In this document: piece after piece, positions 13,264 through 20,958 of the stretch
Layout of the letters: each line of letters opens with the position of its first letter
Numbering within the stretch: position 1 is the first letter of the stretch
Assembly: GCF_017968845.1 (NCBI RefSeq)
Contig: NZ_CP072876.1
Location: 372,001 to 436,000, forward strand
DNA from: Microbacterium sp. NIBRBAC000506063
GTDB lineage: Bacteria; Actinomycetota; Actinomycetes; Actinomycetales; Microbacteriaceae
Reading direction: 5' to 3'
Length of the DNA stretch: 64,000 nt
The notes under the pieces: model-generated
The model's database searches: none
The model's input: the letters and a program-made list of their open reading frames with translations, nothing else
What the model was told of the DNA's origin: nothing
Made by a program: the position numbers and the translations under genes

Positions 13264-14428
13264 ATGAGCGCCTTCGACCCGGCGGAGTTCCTGCCCGACG
13301 ACCTTCTGGAGCGCATCCGCGAGCGCGCACCGATCCACGACCGGGAGAACACCTTCCCGAGGAGGATCTCCGGGAGCTCCGCGAAGCGGGCTACCTCTCG
13401 ATCCTCGTACCGCGCGAACGGGGCGGCGCGGGGCTCAGGCTCGCCGAGGCCTCCCTCCTCCAGCAGCGCCTGGCCACCGCCTCGCCGGCGACGGCGCTCG
13501 CGATCAACATGCACCTCGTGTGGACGGGTGTGGCGAAGGTGTTCTCGGACCGCGGCGTCCCGGGGCTCGAGTTCGTGCAGGACGGCGCGGCCGCCGGCGA
13601 GGTCTTCGCCTTCGGCATCAGCGAGGCCGGCAACGACCTCGTCCTCTTCGGCAGCGACACCGAGGCCGCGCCGCGCGAAGACGGCTCCTACTCCTTCACC
13701 GGCACGAAGATCTTCACCTCGCTCGCGCCGGTCTGGACGAAGCTGGGTCTGCACGGCCTCGATACGACCAGCGCCGACGCCCCGAAGCTCGTCTTCGCCT
13801 TCGTCGACCGATCGGATGCCGTCGAGACGCTCGACGACTGGGACACCCTGGGGATGCGGGCGACCCAGTCGCGCACGACGAGGCTGAACGGGGCCGTGGC
13901 GGCATCCGACCGGGTCGTCCGGCGCATCGACCCCGGACCGGGACCGGATCCGATCATCTTCGGGATCTTCAGCGTCTTCGAGATCCTGCTCGCCTCCGTC
14001 TACACCGGGATCGCCCGCCGCGCGCTCGACCTCGCGGTGGAGACCGCCCGAACACGGCGCTCGAAGAAGTCGGGGACGACGTACAGCCAGGATCCCGACA
14101 TCCGCTGGCGCATCGCGGAGATGAGCCTGCGCTACGAGGCGCTGCCGCCGCAGCTGGCCTCGATCTCGCGCGACGTCGACACGCTCACGGATCACGGCGC
14201 CCGCTGGTTCACGCTGCTGTCGGGCGTCAAGCACCGGGCCGTGACGATGGCGAAGTCCGTCGTCGACGAGGCGATGCTCGTCGCCGGCGGCGGCTCCTAC
14301 TTCTCGCGGAGCGAGCTGTCGCGACTGTACCGGGACGTGCTGGCGGGGATGTTCCATCCCTCCGACCCGAGTCCGCGCACGCGGCGGCCTCGACCGCGCT
14401 GCTCGGGCCGCCGGCCGACGCCGTCTGA
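13264..14428 (+). CDS. Acyl-CoA dehydrogenase family protein (two frameshifts)
   Basis: FAD-dependent acyl-CoA dehydrogenase-like enzyme. The order is normal: GYLSILVPRERGGAG, then TALAINMHLVWTG, then FAFGISEAGND, then SFTGTKIFTSLAP, then DTLGMRATQSRT, then a helical C-terminal domain ending ALLGPPADAV. Bases are missing near 13357 (before EEDLRELREAGY) and near 14370. Repaired length is about 388. The substrate may be an acyl-CoA or a related thioester; the divergent N-terminus leaves dibenzothiophene-desulfurisation-like members possible. Confidence 0.8.
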
Positions 14429-14540
14429 CCCCTCTCCCGGCCCGGGCCTTCCTCGCCGCGGCTCCCTCGCCTAGGCTCGAAGAGAGCGCCGGATTCGATC
14501 TGCGCCCGCTGGGCACATCCGGTGCACACGGAGGACGATG

Positions 14541-15600
14541 ATGAGAGCCGCACGGTACTACGACCAGAAAGACATCCGGATCGAAGACATCCCCGAACCC
14601 GAGCTGAAGCCGGGCACGGTGGAGCTGGAGGTGGGCTGGTGCGGGATCTGCGGCACGGATCTGCACGAGTACCTCGAGGGGCCGATCTTCATCCCGCCGG
14701 CCGGTCACCCGCATCCGATCTCCGGGGAGTCGGCGCCCGTGACCATCGGGCACGAGTTCTCCGGAACGGTCACTGCGCTCGGAGAAGGCGTCACCGACCT
14801 CACCGTCGGTGAGAACGTCGTGGTCGAGCCGTACATCATCCGCGACGATGTCGACACGAGCCCGGGTCAGAGCTACCACCTCTCCCCGACATGAACTTCA
14901 TCGGCCTGGGCGGCCGAGGCGGAGGCCTGGCCGAGAAGATCGTCGTGCAGCGCCGCTGGGTGCACCCGATCGGCGACATCCCGCTCGACCAGGCGGCGCT
15001 CATCGAGCCGCTCTCGGTCGGTCATCACGCCTTCGTGCGCTCGGGGCGAAGGCCGGGCAGACGGCGATCGTCGGCGGCGCCGGACCGATCGGCCTGCTCA
15101 CGGCGGCCGTGCTCAAGGCCGAGGGCCTCACCGTCTACATCTCCGAGCTCTCCGAGGCGCGCAAAGAGATGGCGCGCACGACCGGCGTCGCCGACGAGGT
15201 GTTCGACCCGCGAGACGGTGACGTGGCCGAGCAGGTCCGTGAGCGCACCGGTGGCACCGGCGCCGATGTCGCGTTCGAATGCTCCTCGGTGCCGGCTGTC
15301 CTGGACATGCTCATCGACGCCGTGCGCCCGGGTGGCGTCGTGGTCAACGTCTCGATCTGGGGGCACAAGCCGCCCGTGGACATGCCCCGCATCGTGCTGA
15401 AGGAGATCGACCTGCGCGGCACGATCGGTTATGCCGGCGATCATCCGGCCACGATCGCGCTCGTCCAGAGCGGCAAGCTCGATCTCGCGCCCTTCATCAC
15501 CGGACGCATCGGCCTCGACGACCTGGTCTCGGAGGGTTTCGATCAGCTCATCAACAACAACGAGCACCACGTGAAGATCATCGTGAACCCGCACGCCTGA
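14541..15600 (+). CDS. Zinc-dependent alcohol dehydrogenase, 2,3-butanediol dehydrogenase type (two frameshifts)
   Basis: Medium-chain zinc dehydrogenase. The catalytic zinc site is seen in CGICGTDLHEYLEGP and GHEFSGTV, the cofactor loop in VGGAGPIGLLTAAVLKA, and ISELSEARKEMA fits NAD preference. The segment PIFIPPAGHPHPISGESAPV is typical of (R,R)-butanediol dehydrogenases. GGAGG lies 6 bases before 14541. Bases are missing near 14886 and 15047. The cysteines of the structural zinc lobe are not evident near the first break. It probably interconverts acetoin and 2,3-butanediol. Confidence 0.8.
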
Positions 15601-15717
15601 CCTCGGCGGGGGCGTTTCACCCGTCGGACGAGGTTGCAGCCGTCGGAGGTTTCGACTGCGTTCGTCCTGCAGGTGCGACACCCTCCTGCAGATGGACCCG
15701 GATGCCGGATGCGACCC

Positions 15718-15990
15718 CTACTTCCGGTCGAAGTCGAAGGCCTTCAGCAGCTCCTCGACCGCCTGTTCGCGCTCGGCGCCGCCCTGCTCGAACATGTGCG
15801 AGACGTGCGTGCGCAGGTGGTTCTCCAGCAGCAGACGGTTGAGCGACTCGAGCGAGCGCTGGATGGCTCGGGACTGCGTGATGATGTCCATGCAGTACTC
15901 CTCGCCCTCGATCATGCGGGCGACGCCGCGCAGCTGCCCCTCGAGGATGCTCGTGCGGTGCAGGGCGCGCTTCTTGATGTCTTCGATCAC
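15718..15990 (-). CDS. CsoR/RcnR-family metal-responsive repressor
   Basis: All-helical repressor of about 90 residues (GTG start, IEDIKKRALHRTSILEGQLRGVARM). The metal-ligand positions read Cys33, His58 and His62 (NHLRTH), that is C-H-H as in Ni/Co-sensing RcnR rather than the C-H-C of copper-sensing CsoR; residue 3 is Glu. No metal exporter lies beside it; the divergent neighbour is a DUF445 membrane protein. A palindrome next to its start suggests autoregulation. Confidence 0.85.
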   Translation of the reverse strand: MIEDIKKRALHRTSILEGQLRGVARMIEGEEYCMDIITQSRAIQRSLESLNRLLLENHLRTHVSHMFEQGGAEREQAVEELLKAFDFDRK

Positions 15991-16000
15991 GCCTTGAGGG

Positions 16001-16015
16001 TACCCCCTCCGGGTA
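16001..16015. promoter_or_regulatory. Putative CsoR/RcnR-type operator
   Basis: TACCC-CCTCC-GGGTA, an inverted repeat around a G/C tract, lies 10 bases upstream of the repressor start and 21 bases before the divergent DUF445 gene. CsoR/RcnR operators have this G/C-tract architecture, so one site could control both genes. Confidence 0.5.
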
Positions 16016-16036
16016 CGTGCGTGCGAGGATGTCGGA

Positions 16037-17311
16037 ATGTCGCCGACCCTCGCACTGCTCTCCCCGGCCGACCAGGAACGCCTGCGGGCGCTGCGCAGGA
16101 TGAAGGCGGTGGCGTTGGGCGCCCTGCTGTTCATGGCGATCGTGTTCATCGTCGGATTCTGGCTGCAGGACCGCTACGCCTGGATGGGCTACGTGCGCGC
16201 CGCCGGAGAGGGCGGCATGGTGGGGGCTCTCGCGGACTGGTTCGCCGTGACGGCGCTGTTCCGAAGGCCCATGGGCCTGCCGATCCCGCACACGGCGATC
16301 ATCCCGAACCGCAAGGACGAGATCGGGCGCACGCTCGGGGAGTTCGTGGAGACGAACTTCCTCTCCGGCGAGGTCGTGCGCGACAAGCTCTCCCGCACGG
16401 AGATCTCGCGCCGGGCGGGCGAGTGGCTGGCGCAACCGGCCCATGCCGAACGTCTCACCGCCGAAGGCGCGGTCGTGGCGATCGCCGTGCTGCGCGCGCT
16501 CAGCGACGACGATGTGCGCGATCTGATCAGCGACCTCGCCCGGGAGCATCTCATCGAGCCGGAGTGGGCACCTTCGGCGGGCACCTGGCTCGGAAAAATC
16601 GTCGAGGCCGATGCCCACCACGGTGCCGTCGACCTCGCGGTCGAGACGATCGTGAACTGGCTGGACGCCAACGAGCACGCCTTCACGGGCCTTCTCTCCC
16701 GGCGCCTGCCGTCCTGGGTTCCGTCGATGGCCCATCGCCTGGTCGACGACGCCGCCTACCGCGAGGCGATGAAGTTCGCCCGTGCCGTGCAGGCCGACCC
16801 GCGGCATCCGGCGCGCCTCGCCCTCGACGGCTACCTGGCCCGGCTCGCCGACAACCTTCAGCACGACCCCGCGACCCGCGCGAAGCTCGAGGGCGCCAAG
16901 GCGAACCTCTTCGACAGCCCCCGGGTCGGAGCACTCGCGGCCGAGGCGTGGAACACCGCCAAGGCGGGCCTGCTCCGTTCGCTCGCCGATCCGGAGAGCG
17001 GCCTGCGACGCCGCGCGGTCGAGGCCGTGCAGGACATCGGCGAGCGCCTCACTCGCGATGCGGCCCTGCAGCGGCGCGTGGACGCCTGGGTGTCGGATGC
17101 CGCGGTCTTCCTCGTCGACCGCTATCGCCACGACATCGCGTCTGTGATCACAGACACCGTCGAGCGCTGGGACCCCGCCGAGACGACCGAGAAAATAGAG
17201 TTGATGGTGGGCAAGGATCTGCAGTTCATCCGCCTCAACGGCACCGTGGTCGGGGCGCTCGCGGGCCTGGTGATTTTCGCGCTCGCGCACAATCTCATCC
17301 CGGGAGTCTGA
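16037..17311 (+). CDS. DUF445 family membrane-anchored protein
   Basis: Intact, 424 residues. An N-terminal helix (AVALGALLFMAIVFIVGFWL), the conserved YVRAAGEGGMVGALADWFAVTALFRRPMGLPIPHTAIIP block, a long helical middle and a C-terminal helix (GALAGLVIFALAHNLIPGV) define DUF445. The family is related to YheB/YtaB proteins with no established activity. The TGA is immediately followed by the ATG of the next gene, so the two are probably co-transcribed. Confidence 0.85.
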   Translation: MSPTLALLSPADQERLRALRRMKAVALGALLFMAIVFIVGFWLQDRYAWMGYVRAAGEGGMVGALADWFAVTALFRRPMGLPIPHTAIIPNRKDEIGRTLGEFVETNFLSGEVVRDKLSRTEISRRAGEWLAQPAHAERLTAEGAVVAIAVLRALSDDDVRDLISDLAREHLIEPEWAPSAGTWLGKIVEADAHHGAVDLAVETIVNWLDANEHAFTGLLSRRLPSWVPSMAHRLVDDAAYREAMKFARAVQADPRHPARLALDGYLARLADNLQHDPATRAKLEGAKANLFDSPRVGALAAEAWNTAKAGLLRSLADPESGLRRRAVEAVQDIGERLTRDAALQRRVDAWVSDAAVFLVDRYRHDIASVITDTVERWDPAETTEKIELMVGKDLQFIRLNGTVVGALAGLVIFALAHNLIPGV

Positions 17312-18199
17312 ATGGCACTGTCGCACGACGAGCTCTGGCCGCGAGCGGGCGGGTGGGCGGCGCCCGCGGGCCGGTCGGATGCGGTCGTCCTCGGCGTTCC
17401 CGCCTGGCGCACCTCGCTCTCCCCGACCGGATCGCACGCGACGCCCTCGGCCGTGCGCGAGGCGCTGCGCCGGTACAGCCCGACCGTGCTCGCGCCGCAG
17501 CCTCTCGATCTGAGCGAGGCGCTCCGCATCGCCGATGCCGGTGACATCGACGGACCGGACGGACCGGAGGGCGAAGCGCGGGTGCGCTCGCGCGTGGCGG
17601 AGCTGCGTGCGGCATCCGATCTCGTGATCGCCCTCGGCGGAGACAACTCGATCACCCACCCCGTCGCCCTGGCCGCAGGCGCCACCGGGCTGGTCACCCT
17701 CGATGCGCACTTCGACCTGCGCGACGGCGTCTCCAACGGCTCCCCCGTCCGGCGCCTCGTCGAGGAGGGCGGGCTCGACCCCCGACGCATCGTGCAGATC
17801 GGCATCGCCGACTTCGCCAACTCCGCCGCCTACGCCCGGCGCGCGGCGGACTGGGGCATCACGGTGATCACGATCGACGAGGTGCGCCGACGCGGGATCG
17901 ACGACGTCGTGGCCGCGGCGCTGGCCGTCGTGGGCGAAGGGCCGGTGCACCTCGACATCGACGTGGACGTGTGCGATCGCTCCGTGGCGCCGGGCTGCCC
18001 GGCGTCGGTGCCCGGCGGGCTCGCGGCGTGGGAGCTGCGGTCGCTCGTGCGCGGACTCGCCTCGTCGACGGGACTGCACAGCGCCGACGTCGTCGAGGTC
18101 GATGCGACGGCGGATGCCGCGGACGGCCGCACCGTGCGCCTGGCGGCGCTGTGCGTGCTGGAGCTGCTCGCGGCGCTGGCCTTCCGAGGGCGCGGATGA
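17312..18199 (+). CDS. Arginase/agmatinase/formimidoylglutamase family hydrolase
   Basis: Ureohydrolase-fold enzyme of 295 residues. Dimanganese ligand motifs are DAHFD and HLDIDVDVCD; the first motif reads GGDNS where arginases have GGDHS, so the usual His ligand is Asn. Lying about 1.5 kb from the hut cluster, it is the best candidate for formimidoylglutamase, the last step of histidine degradation. It starts one base after the DUF445 stop and shares ATGA with the next gene. Confidence 0.75.
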   Translation: MALSHDELWPRAGGWAAPAGRSDAVVLGVPAWRTSLSPTGSHATPSAVREALRRYSPTVLAPQPLDLSEALRIADAGDIDGPDGPEGEARVRSRVAELRAASDLVIALGGDNSITHPVALAAGATGLVTLDAHFDLRDGVSNGSPVRRLVEEGGLDPRRIVQIGIADFANSAAYARRAADWGITVITIDEVRRRGIDDVVAAALAVVGEGPVHLDIDVDVCDRSVAPGCPASVPGGLAAWELRSLVRGLASSTGLHSADVVEVDATADAADGRTVRLAALCVLELLAALAFRGRG

Positions 18200-18567
18200 G
18201 CAGGTCGGCCCGCCCGGGCATGGACTTCGAGGAGGCGTCGACGGGGCGCCGGATCGCCCTCACCGCCCGGTTCCTACTGGAACTGGCTCTGCTCGCCGGA
18301 GTCGGCGTGCTCGCCGGGAGGCTCGCGCCGGCCGGCACGGTCTGGCTGTTCGTGATCGGAGCCGTGCTCGCCGTCGGAACGGTCTGGGTGCTGCTGCTCT
18401 CGCCGAAGGCGCCCTACGACATCGGCGAGACCGCGCGCTTCCTCGTCGAACTGCTGCTGTTCGCCGGCGTCGGCATCGGACTGTTCGCCGTCGGACTCGG
18501 CGTCGCCGCCGTCATCGGATTCGCGGTCTGGGCAGGCCATCGCATCGCCCTGCTCGTGCTGCGCTGA
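18196..18567 (+). CDS. DUF2568 (YrdB-like) small membrane protein
   Basis: Intact, 123 residues, four helices in two similar halves. Each half begins with an (A/E)TARFL(L/V)EL motif, the signature of YrdB/DUF2568. It overlaps the upstream gene by four bases (ATGA), so it is translationally coupled. Function unknown. Confidence 0.75.
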   Translation: MSRSARPGMDFEEASTGRRIALTARFLLELALLAGVGVLAGRLAPAGTVWLFVIGAVLAVGTVWVLLLSPKAPYDIGETARFLVELLLFAGVGIGLFAVGLGVAAVIGFAVWAGHRIALLVLR

Positions 18568-18597
18568 GATCCGCCGACGCCGGAGTAGGGTGAGGCC

Positions 18598-19089
18598 ATG
18601 ATCGAGCTCGTGCTGGTGCGCCATGCGAAGTCCGACTGGGGCGACCCTGCTCTCGCCGACCATGACCGACCGCTCAACGCCCGCGGCGAAAGCGACGCCC
18701 CCGTGATGGCGGCCCGGCTCGCCGAGCAGTTCCGGTCCCTGAGCCCGTCGAAGGCTCGGCCCGAGCGCATCCTCTCCAGCACGGCGCTGCGCGCCCGCAC
18801 GACGGCCGCCGCCTTCGGCGAGGCCCTCGGCGTGGAGGTGGAGCTCGACGAGAATCTCTACGGCGCTCCGGCGAGGGTGCTGCTGGAGACGGCGGCGGCA
18901 TCCGGTGCCTCTTCCGTGCTGATCGTGGCGCACGATCCGGGCATGACGGTACTGGCAGAAGCCCTCTCCGACGGCGGGATCGGGCACATGCCGACCTGCG
19001 CCGTCGCGCGGTTCGTCTGGAACGAAGACGACTGGGATGTCGCGGCATCCGTCGATCCGGAGTCCTGGGAGTTCTCCACGCCGCGGTGA
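18598..19089 (+). CDS. sixA: SixA-type phosphohistidine phosphatase
   Basis: Histidine-phosphatase-superfamily protein of 163 residues with the catalytic RHAKS at residues 8-12 and a second His in VAHDPGM. SixA enzymes remove phosphate from phosphohistidine proteins. Residues around 45-55 (RSLSPSKARPE) are encoded by a copy of a dispersed repeat (see 18733-18762) and lengthen a surface loop. No frame break. Confidence 0.85.
   Translation: MIELVLVRHAKSDWGDPALADHDRPLNARGESDAPVMAARLAEQFRSLSPSKARPERILSSTALRARTTAAAFGEALGVEVELDENLYGAPARVLLETAAASGASSVLIVAHDPGMTVLAEALSDGGIGHMPTCAVARFVWNEDDWDVAASVDPESWEFSTPR
18733..18762 (+). repeat. Dispersed repeat fragment inside sixA
   Basis: CCCTGAGCCCGTCGAAGGC is a variant of the CTGAGCCTGTCGAAGC repeat also seen in hutU (22163-22183). 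It is read in frame as SLSPSKA and keeps the gene open. Confidence 0.5.
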
Positions 19090-19099
19090 GGCCGGCGCC

Positions 19100-19408
19100 T
19101 CACTCGCTGGAGATGCCGAAGACCTTCCTGCTGAGTGCGGTCACGTCGCGGTCGAGGTGCTCGAGCTTGATGTTCACGGCGTCGAATCTGGCGTCCATGG
19201 TGCGTTCCAGGGACTCGAACTTCGCATCCACGGCCGCGAACTTCGCATCGACCGCGGTGAATCCGGCGGTCATCGCATCGCGGACGCCGCCGATGCTCGA
19301 CCTCATGGAGTGCATCATCAGCGTGGTCGACAGGGTGAACCCCCCGAGCATGAGCGCGGAGAACACACCGATCAGCACCCAGATCTGCGGTTCGTTCACG
19401 AGCTCCAT
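19100..19408 (-). CDS. Membrane-anchored coiled-coil protein
   Basis: 102 residues from the ATG at 19408 (GAAGGG just upstream). One N-terminal helix (IWVLIGVFSALMLGGFTL) is followed by a heptad-like repeat (FTAVDAKFAAVDAKFESLERTMDARFD). It probably forms an oligomeric rod at the membrane. Similar small proteins are common beside unrelated genes in actinobacteria; function unknown. Confidence 0.65.
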   Translation of the reverse strand: MELVNEPQIWVLIGVFSALMLGGFTLSTTLMMHSMRSSIGGVRDAMTAGFTAVDAKFAAVDAKFESLERTMDARFDAVNIKLEHLDRDVTALSRKVFGISSE

Positions 19409-19623
19409 CCCTTCACAGTAACGGCGATGCTCCCAGCGTTCCAGACGGTTTCCGACGCATGACGGCATCCCCTGCCCGGAACACGGGCGCTGTGGACAAG
19501 TCGTTCGGGGTGGGAACTGTGCAGAACAGGTTGCTCTCGACGCCGGTAACAGTGGGTCGCATCGCGCAATCGCCCGTAACACCTCTAGCCAGCGGCGCGC
19601 GGCCATGGTTACCGTGGGGGCAT

Positions 19624-19696
19624 CGCGGCGATCCGGGCGGTCCCGGGCACCGGCTCATAACCGGTTGTGTTGCGGGTTCGACTCCCGCCGTCGCGT
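19624..19696 (+). tRNA. tRNA-like structure with CAU anticodon (degenerate or unusual tRNA-Met/Ile2)
   Basis: A 7-bp acceptor stem (CGCGGCG with CGTCGCG, one G-U), a shortened D arm (CCGG/CCGG), a perfect anticodon arm (ACCGG-CTCATAA-CCGGT, anticodon CAT) and a perfect T arm (GCGGG-TTCGACT-CCCGC) can be folded. The D loop is only six bases, the variable loop six, and base 73 is T rather than A. It may be a decayed tRNA, a specialised one, or damaged by missing bases. Confidence 0.4.
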
Positions 19697-19699
19697 CGA

Positions 19700-20958
19700 T
19701 CAGGCCGCGAGCGGCGCGCCGTCCTTCCACACCTCGCGCACGAGCGGGACGCCCGGGCGATAGGCCAGGTGGATGCGGCTCGGAGCGTCGAGCACGGCGA
19801 GATCCGCACGCATGCCGGGGGCGATCACGCCGACGTCGTCGCGGCGGAGCGCTCTCGCTCCCCCGACGGTCGCCGCCCAGACCGCCTCGTCGACCGTCAT
19901 GCCCATCTCGCGCACGGCGAGGGCGACCATGAGCGGCATCGAGCTCGTGAAGCTCGACCCCGGGTTGCAGTCGCTCGCCAGCGCCACCGTGACGCCGGCA
20001 TCGATGAGCCGCCGTGCGTCGGGGTACGGCTGGCGCGTGGAGAACTCGACGCCGGGCAGGAGCGTCGCCACGGTATCGGATGCCGCAAGAGCCGCGACGT
20101 CGGCATCCGAAAGATAGGTGCAGTGGTCGACGGATGCCGCCCCACCTCGACCGCGAGCTGCACGCCCTCTCCGGGGCCGAGCTGGTTGCCGTGCACACGC
20201 GGGAGGAGGCCGCGGGCGATGCCCGCCTCGAGCACGCGCCGCGACTGCTCGGGAGTGAACGCACCCCGCTCGCAGAAGACATCGACCCACTTCGCGTGGG
20301 GCGCGCAGGCGTCGAGCATGTCGCCGACGACGAGGGCGACGTAGTCATCGGCGCGCTCGGCGTACTCGGCAGGCACGACATGCGCGCCGAGGAATGTGAC
20401 CTCGTCGGTCACCTCCGCCGCGAGGCGCGCAAGCCTCTCCTCGTCACGAACGCTCAGCCCGTAGCCGGTCTTTACCTCGAAGGTCGTCGTGCCCTGTGCA
20501 CGAAGCTCCTCGACGAAACAGGCCAGGCGCGCCCGCAGCTCCTCGTCGCTCGCGGCACGCGTGGCCGCAACGGTGGATCGGATGCCGCCGGCGGAATACG
20601 ACTGCCCCGCCATGCGCGCGGCGAACTCCTCGGCACGATCGCCGCCGAAGACGAGGTGCGTGTGACTGTCGACGAAGCCCGGGATGACGGCGCGGCCGCC
20701 GGCGTCGATCACCTCGACGGCATCGACGCCAGGGCGTTTCGACTCGCCTTCGGCTCGCTCAACGACCGGAAGCGCTCGGTCGTTGAGCGAGCGCCGCGAG
20801 ACGAAACGCGGTGAGGATGCCTCCTCAGCGGGCCCCACCCACGCGATGCGTCCGTCCTCGACGAGCACAGCCGCATCGCGGATCGTGCCGCAGGGGTCGC
20901 CCGAGGCTCCGACGTTGGTCGTCAGCTCGCCGATGTTCGTGAGGAGCAGGGCGGTCAC
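19700..20958 (-). CDS. hutI: Imidazolonepropionase HutI (frameshifted, with in-frame repeat insertion)
   Basis: Third enzyme of histidine degradation; it hydrolyses imidazolone propionate to formiminoglutamate. Metal motifs are [26 protein letters not shown] and VDHCTYLS, and [11 protein letters not shown] is diagnostic. The GTG start at 20958 overlaps the hutU stop (GTGA). About 25 residues near the N-terminus ([20 protein letters not shown]) come from a palindromic element at 20735-20808, kept in frame. One base is missing near 20145 (GCCGCCCCACC). Confidence 0.92.
20735..20808. repeat. Palindromic REP-like element inside hutI
   Basis: The left arm begins CGTTTCGACTCGCC and ends CTCAACGACC; the right arm (20777-20808) is its near-complement (GGTCGTTGAGCGAGC to GACGAAACG), with a short loop. 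It adds roughly 75 bases, a multiple of three, to the hutI coding sequence. Confidence 0.7.
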
